From Synaphobranchus kaupii (lineage: Eukaryota; Chordata; Actinopteri; Anguilliformes; Synaphobranchidae), in NCBI GenBank assembly GCA_029718625.1, contig CM056376.1, forward strand, positions 120,496,264-120,560,263: DNA of 64,000 bases, read 5' to 3'. Under the pieces are notes generated by a model. The model saw nothing but the letters and a program-made list of their open reading frames with translations. It was not told where the DNA came from and ran no database searches. Position numbers and translations under genes: made by a program. Position 1 is the stretch's first letter. Each line of letters begins with the position of its first letter. Shown here piece by piece: positions 51,910-63,104 of the stretch.

Positions 51910-52621
51910 TTTGCTAAATTAGCATACGTTTACACAATCTGCACATGAACAATAATAATGTGCACTTATAATACATTTCTGGGACAAGGCGCTTGTTTGA
52001 AAAAAGGGTCTCATATGCATTCGACTGCATTTTATCCTTTTGTATGAACTTGCACCTCTTTTCTGAGGCTAAAGAGGGGCAATTCTGAAATTACTGTCAA
52101 ACTGGGCAGGATGTCCAGACATCGGAAATTCCTGCCATCGACGGATTTTTCCATGGCAGCAAGAAGGGCTAAATCTTCTTTAAGGGCCAATTCTACCAGA
52201 CCCAATTACCGTGTGAGTGCAGATCCTGGGTGAGCCGGATTCCGGCGAGAGAAGGCCCAATGCACTGCCATCACAATTCCTCAAGCTGCCGGGTTTGCAA
52301 GGTGAGTGTCATCTGATGGGCCCTGCTTGCATCTGTTTTTCTTCACACAAGCCTCCAGCCTGCTGGGGCCATCAGTGAAAGCACAAGGGTCCGAAGGCTT
52401 TTCAGAGATCTGATCTGAAGCGATCATGTCTGGTATGGTCAGAGCCAAAAAAGAACCAAACTGAATAGCACTCTGCAGAAAAAAAATAGACAGATGGCTT
52501 CTGCTGTTCTTTTTTTTTTTGTCAGTTATGTGTGTCCCTTCCAACTCCAGAAATTCCACTGTATGGATAATTGCATTGTTGTCTGTCTGTCTATCTATCT
52601 ATCAATAAAATCAAGAAAAGA
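51910..52621. other. No named gene; GC-richer stretch
   Basis: This is the region upstream of the minus-strand frame. Around 52200-52300 the plus strand has GGGTTTGCAAGGTGAGTG, which could pass for a splice donor, but no frame supports an exon. CTGT/CTAT simple repeats occur at 52581-52603. Confidence 0.35.
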
Positions 52622-52960
52622 GGGCTGCTGGATGGCTCATTTGGTTAAGGCACCGCGCTGACGTGCATGGATGAGCCTCATAGCCTCGGATCAAAACCGG
52701 ACCGTGCCGGTGCCGACCGTGGCCGGTAGCTTCACCAGGCGACACATAAATGGCGCCTGTGTCACCCAGGGTACGGGAGGGTTCAGTCGGACAGGGATCC
52801 GCGCTTCGTCATGCTTGGCCGACCACCGCTGGCCGATAAAAAACTGCATGTCAAAGCCGCGTACAAAAGGTCTTCCTCCAACACCGCACTGTGTGAGCTG
52901 CGGCCTGCGGCATGAAAAGAACCCAACTGTTGGAACCCAAAACAATAAAAAATTAAAAAA
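52622..52960 (+). mobile_element. tRNA-derived SINE
   Basis: The head GGGCTGCTGGATGGCTCATT contains an A-box-like TGGCTCATTTGG (52633-52644). A weakened B box, GGATCAAAACC (52688-52698), lies 44 bp on. Both together are a polymerase III promoter. The body has CGTGCATGGATGAGCCTCA, GGTGCCGACCGTGGCCGG, AGGGTACGGGAGGGTTC and ends in an A-rich tail from about 52940. Flanking AAAATCAAGAAAA on the left and AAAATCTTGAAAA on the right may be its target duplication. A 110-codon frame inside is fortuitous. Confidence 0.72.
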
Positions 52961-54489
52961 TCTTGAAAAATGTGTGTGTGACGACAAAACTGCATGCAAA
53001 TAAAGTATAAAGGTCACTTTTTAAATCTTCTTCTGCCGTCCTGCAAGAGCCAGATTAGACCAGAATGTTCTTTGTCTGCCATTTCTACAGATACAGTATG
53101 TTCACAGGTGGACGGTTTATAGTCAGACATTTTAATTCACTAGAGTAATAAGTCATTCTATTTACACCCGAAAATAAATCTATACTACTATGGAGGTTAT
53201 TTGGTGAAGCCAATGTCTATGTACCTCCAAAAAAATAGATTCATAAAGGCACATTTATTCATTGTTAAATGAATAAGGTGAATGTGTCAGCTCATATTTG
53301 CCTCATTCTTCTTGGTAAAACAGGAAGCAGGATGAAAACAAATGGAAACACAGCAAGTGGATTGGACGAGTACAACCAGAGGATTTGTGGAAATGCAGTT
53401 ACTTGAGCACATGTGTAATTTAAATGGACGATTGGCATAGTATTACAACTACCAGGGTCCTCTGAGGATTTTTCTTTTCAGCTGTACATTAGCGTTTACA
53501 AAAGTAGGCTACTGTGCTAAATTAGTTTCAGGGAGTTGCATATTATAAACAGGCTGCATTTTGATATATGGACAAATTTGAACAGTGTGTCTGTTCTGAA
53601 GTAATACTTAAATATGGGTTTATAAATATGTACATAAACCTACCACAAATATGGACCATAACAGTACTCGACTCATTTATCTTATTTTGTTTCCGCTCAT
53701 ATTTCCTCCTTGGATGGTAGATGGATTTGGATTTCCAAATTAAACTCTGGCAAATTATGTGGGAATACAACAGCATCAGTTAAAGAAAGAAAATTCAGCA
53801 TTAATATATTTCCCAGTGAAAAATGACATTTTACACATGGAATAATTCAACTTGCTTAAAACACTGTTCTAGCAGGTGGGGTTTTATTGTTAAACTATAT
53901 TTGTCTGAATCACCTTTAAGTCATGTGAAAGATTTTTAAAAAATGGCATCCCCACTGGAAATACCTCATAACTGGTAACATGAAAAAATCTGTGGTTATC
54001 CATGTTTATTTGTGAAATTCAGTTGCATGATTGTGTCAGCCCTTAGCATTGCAGAACAAGTTGCAGGAAAACAATGCAAACATAATCATGGAAAGCATAA
54101 TAAAATGTTCTCAAGAGATTATCCTATGCAAAGCAACCTACCTGTTTATTTATACACGGTATTTGTAGTTAGAAAAGGATGTGACATGTTGCATTCTGGT
54201 TAGCTAGTCCAGTTCCCTACCCACTGCTGCACAGTTCGGTTATCTGCATGTACTTGAAAAGTAAGCCAGCTGTTGTTAGTTGTTTATTTTTTATGTTTCC
54301 TGTGAATAGATGACAGAATTAAGGGAAAGTTTGGTGGACAGCAGTTGGTTCACTTTCCTTTTGGAGGACAGGGACACTGAGGTGCCAGCTGAGGAGTTTC
54401 TGGAAGTCAAGACAAGATGGTTAGGCTGGGACTCTGTAGTTCTGCACTAAATTTGATGTTTAACATCAAACTTAGGTTGAGGGTAAACA
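52961..54489. other. No gene seen
   Basis: AT-rich sequence with frames under 80 codons and no recognisable element. Confidence 0.4.
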
Positions 54490-54490
54490 G

Positions 54491-54502
54491 ACCGGAGTTG
54501 TG

Positions 54503-54564
<62 letters not shown>

Positions 54565-54575
54565 CCGGAGTTGTG

Positions 54576-54619
<44 letters not shown>
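54491..54619. repeat. Duplicated GT microsatellite unit
   Basis: The 15-mer ACCGGAGTTGTGTCG occurs at 54491-54505 and again at 54564-54578, each followed by a long GT run (54506-54563 and 54579-54619). The 73-bp unit has been duplicated, or the flank was copied by slippage. Confidence 0.95.
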
Positions 54620-54620
<1 letters not shown>

Positions 54621-57044
54621 CGTGCTGTGGGGAAGGGGTGGGTGGAGGTGGCAATATGGGCTAACTGTGCTCAGCCAATTCACTCCCAAAATGAATTCCT
54701 GGCTACGTCACTGGTGTGTTGTACTTTATCTCCTCTGTGATTATCTTTAAGGATAATAATATACTATAATCTTATTCATGAGCATGCTTGTCAAAACAGG
54801 GAGGTGAATATCAGTGAGAGTTCCCCTCCTGAGTCCTTCTTTGTTCTTCACTGAAATAGACAGTTGTTATGTGCAAGAAAAGAAGGAGGAAAACACAATC
54901 CCTAGCAATGGTTTAAGAGATGGGTGTTGTCGGGGGACCCCCATGTTAGAAGAAAATATAGCCCTCCATATCTTGTCTTGTCTTGTCCAGGGCACATCCG
55001 GAAGAGGAACACTTCAACACCAATTACTCAACATGAGTGACAGGCAGGGGTATGAGGAAGGGCAGAGAAGGCAGGCTCGTGATTGGAGGGGGTCTCAATT
55101 AAAGGTGGGTCACGCACAGGGGGCAGACAGCATCCTCAGTGTGCAGCTGGAACAGCAAGCCTCCGTGTCAAATGAACCTCTGACCCTGACTTCAAAGACG
55201 GCAGACCATGCATTGCCATAGCAGTCTATTGATGCCACACCTACAGAGGACTACACAATGTGTACTCTGGCATGAGACACACACACAAGCATTACAACAT
55301 GCAGGGAAAGTTCCAGAACACGAGCTTACAGAAGATTGCCAATGAATTAAAGTTTTGTCAAAATTATTTTTTAAATAGTAGGGTCAGTTGGCTTTGCTGT
55401 GACTATTATCTGAGATGGAATTGTAAATAGGGTATAACTTGCAAGGGGGAAAACTTTTAGGCTACTGATAAAAAATTATACAATTTCTAAGTGAAAGTTT
55501 TACAGCACGTTTTCAGTAGGAAATGGTTTTGCAAGTAGTTGTGGGGAAAAAAGTACGGTGTTCATATTATATACAATAAAAATACACATACAGTATATAG
55601 TATAAATATATGTATATATATAAATAAAATTTATATTAGCTTGGGGTTATCTAGCATTTATAAAAACCTTTATGTAAAGCCCATTCTTGAGAATTCAGAC
55701 AAATCATGTACTACAAAAAAACCATACAAATTCCTACAACAACAACTTAAAACAACAAGACTAAATGGAACTTAAAACTGGACTCTGGGGGGGAGGGGGG
55801 GGGGGGGGGGGGGGGGTTCAAGTTCTCAGATGAAAAAAGTTGTATCACCGGGAGATGGACCCTTTACAGCGGGTAATAGCTAAGACTTTGATCTATCAAA
55901 ATATATTTTCCAGCATAATTGAGTAAATAATAGAGTAAAATTTAGTCCCAATTCTCAAGAATGGGTGATAAATATTCATATAGCATGGTATAGTTGTATA
56001 AGGGTATGAGTGGTTATAAATATGAATGTAGAATTGCACATGAAGTAGGCCTATAGGTAATCCTTATAGGCATGACTGCTCAGCTAAGCTACTCGTGTTT
56101 AGAAGAGTAAAAAGATGCCAGGGCATGCGGCACTTGTTTTATATGAAACATATCCTTGCCTATGCCTGTGCATGGCAAAGCACACTGCAGTAACAGGGAG
56201 GGCCTACATATTTGATTGGCAATTTGAGGGGAAAGAGTAGGACAATTTAAAGAAATATATTGGAGCAGAATATGTTGGTTTATATGACAAAAATAATAAA
56301 ATTGGGAATTTCCTGAGTATTAGTTTGGTTCAAATAACCAGGAGATTTTCTTAAGGGAAACCTTCAGGTTATACTGAGACTGGGACAAAACATTTTACCC
56401 ATAGCTGTTGGTAGATATGGTCCTCCATAGACGACATGCTCATTGACTTCTTCCAGAAAGCTCCCGACACAGATATAAAGAAAACATGCAGATCATTTTT
56501 AGAGAACCCTTTAGCAAAAGGTAAATGAAATGGGTGGAAACATGTCCACAAATAAATGTCTACCAAACATTTTGCGATATAAAGATGGGGAGCAATACTG
56601 AAAGTCATTTTCACTGTTTAGTTTTAATTACATCCCTGAAATTAAATCATAAACATCCCCTAAAAAGATATCCGCCATACTTTTATATGCATTTCCTGAA
56701 TTAGGAATTAATTGTCAGCATGAGAAATGGGCCTTCTTTGTTTTCCCGACTGAAATCTCTAATGAATAAAATTGTGGTATGCTATTAGCAGATTGATCAC
56801 CTTCTTTTATTGTTCTCATTAAAATGCATCTCATTTGCATAGGAGAGATAAATTAATGAGGTGCTCAAGTCCTGACCTGTCTCTGTGTGTGCGTGCGTGC
56901 GGCTTTGATTTAAAGAGACATTGCACAATTTGCCTATATTACCTGAGAACAAAGGATGACAATGTACCCAGAAAATGCAGAAAAACATGAAGCAGATCTG
57001 AGTACATTGGGAAACCACACAGCATAGGGGCACAAAGGATGCTT
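54620..57044. other. No gene seen; G-run and candidate conserved DNA
   Basis: A run of 30 bases, all G except one A, lies at 55787-55816. A 135-codon frame at 54814-55221 has no domain. Segment 56700-56960 carries an octamer ATTTGCAT (56833-56840) beside AAATTAATGAGG and has the even composition of conserved non-coding DNA. Confidence 0.4.
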
Positions 57045-57048
57045 ATGC

Positions 57049-58029
57049 TGTCAGGGGTTGTGAGATTGACCACACTAACCCATCCACCTTTCCCCCTTTT
57101 CACAGGCTTTCAACCACTCTCCACACAGCATACCGACATGCAGGTAAAAGAAAGTACAGTGTACAACATTAATTCATTAGCTAAAACACAGTTAGACTTT
57201 TCCTTCCCAGGGTCTGTTACCCCCCCTCCCACCGGACTCCCTCCCGGATCCCGCCAGGCAGCACACGACCCCCACAGGCAAAGTGCACCCACACACACAC
57301 ACACCCTTCACGCGTGACGATGATACCCCCACAAGACTCAGTTCCACACACTAGGAGGAACTCTGCACACACGAAATATGCGATGGGCTGCTGCCGGCCC
57401 ACCTAACACTGTGAGGGGGGGGGGGGGGGAAACAGCTGGATCCATATCGGACACAACAATGGACTAAACAAAAAGCAATTTAAGGTGGAGGCCCCAGCCG
57501 TGCTGCAATGCTGATGGGGACCTACCACAAATAAAAGAAAATGAAAAAAAGCCCACACACGGAACACACAATAGGGAGCGCCGCCGCCCTCCAGGCTGGT
57601 TCGCGAAGAGGTCCCGCGTCGCCTGTGCTTGAGGTGGCCCCGGCTAGCAGTCCGCGCTCCGCCCCACCGGGGGTCTCGTCACACTCGCCCCCGTCACCCA
57701 GTAACACATGAGGAAGGAGCAGAACCACAGCGCACGAGCACCAGGAGCCGGAGCAGAGCACACACAGGGAATGGAAGCAGCGGAATCACGCTCCAACACC
57801 ACCCTCGGTTCTTCTTTGCTTCCATTTGCGCCGGCCGGTTCTGCAGTTCCCGCCGCTGCGCCAGACCTCTCCCCTTCCTGTGCAGGTGACCCGCTTTTAT
57901 ACAAATGGCCCAGTCCCATGGCAGGTACTTCACATCAGGACACAATAATTCAATCAATGAACTCAGCTCATCATTTTAGGGACCGTCTCAAAATTCCTCC
58001 ACAAGGAACCGGCCAAAAAATGGCCGACA
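57049..58029 (-). mobile_element. Candidate solo LTR, 981 bp, GC-rich
   Basis: The segment begins TGTCAGGGG and ends GGCCGACA (TGTC...GACA) and is flanked by ATGC on both sides (57045-57048 and 58030-58033). On the minus strand a TATAAAAG box lies at about 57893-57900, 130 bp from the proposed 5' end, followed by GC-rich sequence; this fits an LTR promoter reading leftwards. A G-run of 15 lies at 57415-57429. No retroelement genes adjoin. The alternative is a host CpG-island promoter; a 4-bp duplication alone is weak proof. Confidence 0.5.
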
Positions 58030-58033
58030 ATGC

Positions 58034-58764
58034 CCAATAAGCAAGCAGCGTTATAATAACGGTGAGAGGTTTTCTTTTTCCAACTGAATTCTGTCTAGTT
58101 CTGAACTCCAAGCATGTACAAGAGGGTGACTACAGCAGTCAGCTCTGGTTACAGAACTGAATTTGTAGCCAGAAGGTTGTTTCATTCCCTGGTGTGGTAC
58201 AATCCCCAGTAATTGCTGAGGAATTTAATGGTTTTCACTTGATAAACGGTGGTAGAATTTAGTGGAGAATTTAAAATGTAAATTGTGTAAGAGGTTAACT
58301 GAATATCACACCAGCGCTCATCACAATGTGCAATAAAGACTAGCAAACAAACTTTAGGAAGTCTATGCTGTTTATTGAACATTTTAGCTGCAGAATCCTT
58401 GCAAATCAGATTAAAAACTCAATCAGTCAATATTCCCTGAATTAAGACGAAGATAAAGAATACAGAAATAAAAGATAAAGAAATAGAAAATGTATGGATA
58501 AAAGCAAAGACTTCACATGTTTGTGAAGGAATGAACAATAGTTTCACAAAAAACAGGTAATCATGTCAATTGGCATTGACAATTCAGCAAAATAATAGTT
58601 TGTTAATTTGGGAAAGTAAACTGGTTGAGACTTCCAACTAAAGCCACTGCCTGGCTAAGCCATAGTAATGGATAAGCCAGATAACAATGCTAACCCAGAC
58701 TTTACCAGCATGTTTACATGTAGCATGCATACTACAATGTAGAACAGAGGGCCCAGTGTGTTCA

Positions 58765-58810
<46 letters not shown>

Positions 58811-59195
58811 TGCGTGCATGCGTGCGTGCGTGCGTGCGTGTGTGTCTTTATAGGGGTGTCTTTATCTTTGTCAGATTTGATAACATGGCTCCCCTGGACA
58901 GAGGAGACTCCCTGGCAGGTGGGAGGTGGTGGTTCAGAAATCGCTCTAATGTAAAGAATCTCTCTATCTGTGATAGGCTGTAATCGTTCTTATTTTCCTT
59001 TTTTTATATCAAATCAGCAGTGTTTTTATAATAACAGTATTTTTTTTCTTTTTAAGAAAAAGTTTTTTTTTCTTTTTAAGAAAAAACAGCCAGGAAAGTC
59101 CAGGGAAGCGGATTTCAATTTGCAAATGATCCTTTCATCGCCCTAATCTCTTCCTCTAATGGTCTGCTGACAGCCATATATATATACTGTATATA
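58034..59195. other. No gene seen; simple repeats
   Basis: A GT tract passing into GCGT units lies at 58765-58845. Two near-identical 21-24 bp units, each TTTTTTTCTTTTTAAGAAAAA, follow each other at 59041-59087 and can each form a hairpin. The remainder is AT-rich. Confidence 0.5.
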
Positions 59196-59235
59196 CAGTG
59201 TCCTCCATAATTATTGGCACCCCTAGTAAAGACGA
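59196..59235 (+). mobile_element. Tc1-like left terminal repeat, isolated
   Basis: After a TA comes CAGTGTCCTCCATAATTATT and then GGCACCCC, the outer end of a fish Tc1-like family. The following sequence is not recognisable as its interior. It may be the left end of the damaged element at 60254-60835 or a separate relic. Confidence 0.6.
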
Positions 59236-60107
59236 GTAAAAAGGGTTATCTCTATAAACTTCACCCCTAGTGGTTGAGACGTATCCGTCTCAATTACAGT
59301 ATTCATGTTTGTCTGAAATTATAAACTACAGCTTTAAGAAAACCCCGAAAATTTTGACGCAGTATTGCGAAAACCTCAGCTTCTCCAGTTACACTGCCGT
59401 GCAATAAATTGGGAGGGTGCTATTAGTAGCCCACAGCACTTACAACCCTCTCTGGCTACAGCCACAGACTGTAAAATGCATCAAATGCACCGTTTATACA
59501 CGCTAAGAAAATCATGTTCACGTATAGAAACAATAATATTTTTTTAAAACGTTGTACAAATGAGTATTTGCCGTTTTCCCTTGCTTACTGTACTATATAC
59601 AGTACCTGATGCACTTTCGGTTTAGAAGACACCTCATTTTTTTCTCCAAAATCTCTCGTATAAATATGTTTAAGAAACCAAGTACTTACCAGTATATTCA
59701 GCTACAGCTGTTTTCTGATGAACCCTGAAGAGTTTATCTTGTTATATTTCGCCAAAGACCCGTACAGTCGACATTTCCGCAGTGACCACCCCTCGCACTT
59801 AGGGCTGAAATACGTTGCTGTACTTGTGTGAATACACACGCGCTTTCGTACGTTCTTTTTTAAACGTATTTAAATACATTAGGCATTTGTTATGGTTATT
59901 ATATATATATATATACTGTATGTGACTATTCTGAAATAAATGTATTCTGTAGCAAATTTCTGAATGATACAGCTTCTTCTTCAATTCGAACTTAAAACCA
60001 TGGATGTGCAGGTAATATTTTTTTAGATATTGACATTTAAATAAAACTAGTAGAAACCAGGTGTAAATTGCCTCTGAAGGGCCAAAGTAAATAGGAAAGT
60101 TGATCAG
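59236..60107. other. No gene seen
   Basis: AT-rich, with TA-alternating tracts near 59900-59916. No frames of note. Confidence 0.4.
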
Positions 60108-60242
60108 TGCCCTGTGATGGATTGGCGGCCTGTCCAGGGTTTATTCCTGCCTCTCGCCCGATGCATGCTGGGATAGGCTCCAGCACCCCCCGTGATCCTG
60201 ACCAGGAATAAGCGGGTTAATGGATAATGGATGGATGGATGG
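60108..60242 (+). mobile_element. 5'-truncated retroposon tail with 11-bp target duplication
   Basis: This 135-bp insert matches the tail of the SINE at 14823-15172 (TGGGATAGGCTCCAGC, GACCAGGAATAAGCGGGTTA, GGATGGATGG). It is bounded by perfect copies of AAGTTGATCAG (60097-60107 and 60243-60253). The tRNA-like head is absent, so only the 3' end was reverse transcribed. It interrupts the 5' part of a Tc1-like element. Confidence 0.88.
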
Positions 60243-60253
60243 AAGTTGATCAG

Positions 60254-60835
60254 AGTGCTTAGGAACTTTCAAGCAATAATCCATGACTTCCTGTTTCACT
60301 GGGGTATAAATATGAGGTGACACAGAGGCCGTATTCCCTTATTCATACAACAACATGGGAAAGATAAGAGAACACACAAATCAAATGAGGGAAAAGTGTG
60401 TTGAGCTTCATAAGTCAGGGAATGCTATAAAAAAATAGGTACTCACTGGAAAATGCCCATATTTCCCGTTAGGTAGATCTTAAACTTAAAAAGTTCAAAG
60501 CAACCGGAACTGCAAACTTGCCAGGAAGAGTCTTTTGATGTTGTTGGGTCACTGACATCAGGAGGTCATGGCATGCAAAGGATATGCGACCAAATATTAA
60601 AAATGATTACTTCATTCTACATTATGTTAAACTGTCCAATATTTATTGATGCCCGAAAATTGGGGGGACTATGTAGAAAAGGTTCTATAATTTCTAAACG
60701 GTTCATCCGATATGGATGAAAATACATAGTCTGCACTTCAACTTGTCATTGTATCCTTTCAAACTCAAAGTGCTAGAGTACAGAACCAAAATAACAAAAT
60801 GTGTGTCACTGTCCAATGAATTATGGTGCTCACTG
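60254..60835 (+). mobile_element. Internally deleted Tc1-like element, right part
   Basis: The segment has the leader of a fish Tc1 family (CTGTTTCACTGGGGTATAAA, GAGGTGACACAGAGGCC), then the start of the transposase, then a jump to the end of the element (GGCATGCAAAGGATATGCGAC, GGTTCATCCGATATGGATGA). It ends in a terminal repeat that reads inward as CAGTGAGCACCATAATTCAT, beside TA at 60836-60837. Most of the transposase is deleted. The SINE tail insertion lies just upstream. Confidence 0.75.
60355..60520 (+). pseudogene. Tc1-like transposase N-terminal fragment
   Basis: From the ATG at 60355 the frame reads MGKIREHTNQMREKCVELHK and SGNAIKK, the first helix of the DNA-binding domain, then a stop. 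In another frame the next piece (KKFKATGTANLPGR) matches the linker with its GR-x-R-like basic motif. Frameshifts and the deletion that follows leave no catalytic domain. This family differs from the fragment at 5736-6091. Confidence 0.65.
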
Positions 60836-60837
60836 TA

Positions 60838-62020
60838 TACTGACTTTACAACATCCCATACCCCACTGTGGAGTTGAGCTGGAGGTCATGAGGAGTTCAC
60901 GTTGTTTGCCTGATAAGACTCTGCCCCCTTCCAACTGCCCAAATCCCACACAAGATAGATCAAAGGAACTCTGGGTGGTACAATCTGTCAATTAACCACC
61001 AAAAGACTACACTGACTAATCTCAAAGCTGTTATGTTACTACAGCCTTTCAGACTTGGCTTAAACGTAATACCCTTAATACCCCTGTTTTTTCTACCTTT
61101 CTTTAAGGGTCCCATGTACAGGTTCAGAGCCCTTCTACAAATCTGAGTGGAACATTTTGCAACTGCAAGGGCTTAAAATGTATTTCACTAGGAGCTTACC
61201 TAGCAATTGCCCGTTCAATAACGGTTTTAGATCAATTTAGACATTTTTCAGCCTAGGACAGGTTAATAGTTGAAATGGTCCCTTTTAACCTGCTGTCTGG
61301 TACAGAGCTGAAAAAGAGGGAACTGAGCAACATGCAATGTACCCTAGTAGTGGCTACAACTTTTCTCTTGATGAGACTGGAATGTAGATTAGATTCTACT
61401 TTACTCGCCATTTCTGTGGGAATTTGTCTTTGGCCTCAACAGGAGGACATACGTAAATAGATTTTTCTTGCGACGTCACATTGAATATGCACTCACAGAC
61501 AGGAGACAAAAGATCACAAGTATGTAGAGTCTATGTAATATCGCAATATCCAGGGTGCTTTAGCTTATACTAGACTACATCCTGAAATTATCCTTTTATT
61601 TAGATTAGATATAGCTATTTAATCTTTAAAACATGCCATGTAGCTACACTGATAGTTATACCTTTTATTTGCTCTTCCTTCCATTGTTTGTAAACAGGAA
61701 ACTCTAAATATAAATTTTGAGGGCAGTGTAATGTTTGAAAGATCATTGAAATGTTGTCTTTCGTGTGCTTGTCTGTGGGTTTTGAATAAGGTAGCAAACA
61801 TAATCAGACGGTCTTAATACCCCCCACAGAATTGATCCCCCTTAGTTATATCCTTAGTTATATTGCATTCATCAACGTTTTCGTATCTGAGATTTGTTCG
61901 GACGTACAAACAAACTTTACACCTGCTCAGGACCACACGTACCTCATACGTACATTAAAATGCCACTAAATGTAGCTTCTCAATATCAATTCGAACTTGA
62001 ATTTATTTTTACTTTCTGTT
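60838..62020. other. No gene seen
   Basis: Short frames only. Around 61390-61440 the phrase GATTAGATTCTACTTTACTC recalls the minus-strand LINE tail at 21331, but the match is too short to call. Confidence 0.4.
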
Positions 62021-62036
62021 AAATTCACATGACAAA

Positions 62037-62395
62037 GCACCGCGGTGGTGCAGCGGTCTAAGGCGCAGACTTTGTCTGTGCGGTTGCGCTCCGAGGATCG
62101 GGGGTTCGAGATCTAAGCGTCCTGCTAGATCTAAGCATGGCTGGTGCCGGGTGGGGGGAGGGGCTCAGTGAGAATCGCTGCGCACAGAACCGCCCTGGGC
62201 AAGTTGGAATCACGGTCAGGGGCTCAAGGAGTCGCGCCCTGTAGAGGATGTAGCGTCCTGCTTCTTATCACCAGCTCACGGGGTTGTGTAGCAGGCAAGC
62301 AGTGATTTTCTAGCGGTTGCTACATGGGGGGAATTTAATAAGAATGGCGTTCAATTGACTACCAAATTGGGAGAAAAAGGGAAAAAATCTGAAAC
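62037..62395 (+). mobile_element. tRNA-Leu-like SINE with 16-bp target duplication
   Basis: The head reads like a tRNA: an A-box region TGCAGCGGTCTAAGGCGCAG (from 62050), as in tRNA-Leu, and a B box GGGTTCGAGATC (62102-62113). The body is GC-rich. The 3' part has GACTACCAAATTGGGAGAAA and an A-rich end. Flanking copies of AAATTCACATGACAAA (62021-62036) and AAATTCACATCACAAA (62396-62411) agree at 15 of 16 positions and are its target duplication. Little decay of the duplication suggests a fairly recent insertion. Confidence 0.9.
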
Positions 62396-62508
62396 AAATT
62401 CACATCACAAAATGTAGCCTCTGAAATTCACAATGAAAACGTAGCTTATAAATTACGATTGTAAAAAGAAAACACTATGGGCCTCAGCATCAAAAAGAGA
62501 GCTGTCAA

Positions 62509-63104
62509 AATTACAAGTTACTCAGAACTGGGCTGCTAGGCTTGTTCTGGGTTGCTCTATTAGAACTAGCATTGATAAAATGCACTCTAGCCTACTGTGG
62601 CTTAATGTGGAGAAGAGGCTGTCCTCTAGCGTAGTGACATTTTCTAGTAATACAATACGTACACATAAGCCTGAGTTCTTGCAAGATCAATTCTTTTTGA
62701 CAATGTTCATAGCCACAATACCAGAAATGCTGGCAATGATCATATTATGTAAATCAGTCCAAGAACTAACTCCCTAAAAAGAACAGTACTTTACAGAGCC
62801 ATTACAATTTGGAATCATTTACCCTTTATATCCGTCAGGAAAAAACAAAATATCTTTTAAAAAGAGACTTAAGACGCACTTATTGTGTTGCAGATGACAG
62901 GCTGTTGTTTATTTTGGTTGGAGAGATGTTTGCTTTCTTGTGATGCTTTGTAAAATAATTGAATTCTCTTTTGTTTAACTTTTATTGTAATGTCTAAATT
63001 GTTACTGTTTTAATGTGTTTTTTGTTGTAATGTTTGTTGTGTGTGGACCCCAGGAAGAATAGCAAATTGCTATGGCATTAGCTAATGGGGATCCTTTAAA
63101 TAAA
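62509..63104 (+). mobile_element. Non-LTR retrotransposon 3' end with RT C-terminus
   Basis: From 62509 the frame reads LQVTQNWAARLVLGCSIRTS and then LLWLNVEKRL, matching the region after the reverse transcriptase of CR1/L2/jockey-type LINEs (LQ-x2-QN-x-AARLV, then LHWLP-x3-R). The open frame extends to 62777; later pieces (TVLYRAITIWNHLP) continue in another frame. The 3' untranslated part has GGACCCCAGGAAGAATAGC, AGCTAATGGGGATCC and AATAAA at 63099-63104, a combination common in fish genomes. It is 5'-truncated; the exact clade is uncertain. Confidence 0.78.

Noticed and set aside
52290..52310. AAGGTGAGTG as a splice donor
   Set aside because: A single donor-like sequence without a supported upstream exon is not enough.
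54814..55221. 135-codon open frame on the plus strand
   Set aside because: Low-complexity polar composition without a recognisable motif; no splice or promoter support.
57522..58040. Several overlapping frames of 80-110 codons in GC-rich DNA
   Set aside because: GC-rich DNA has few stops; frames occur on both strands and none has a domain. The block is better explained as an LTR or promoter.
62037..62125. Possible tRNA-Leu gene
   Set aside because: The A and B boxes are those of a SINE head: the acceptor and anticodon arms do not pair as in a tRNA, and a full SINE body with target duplication follows.
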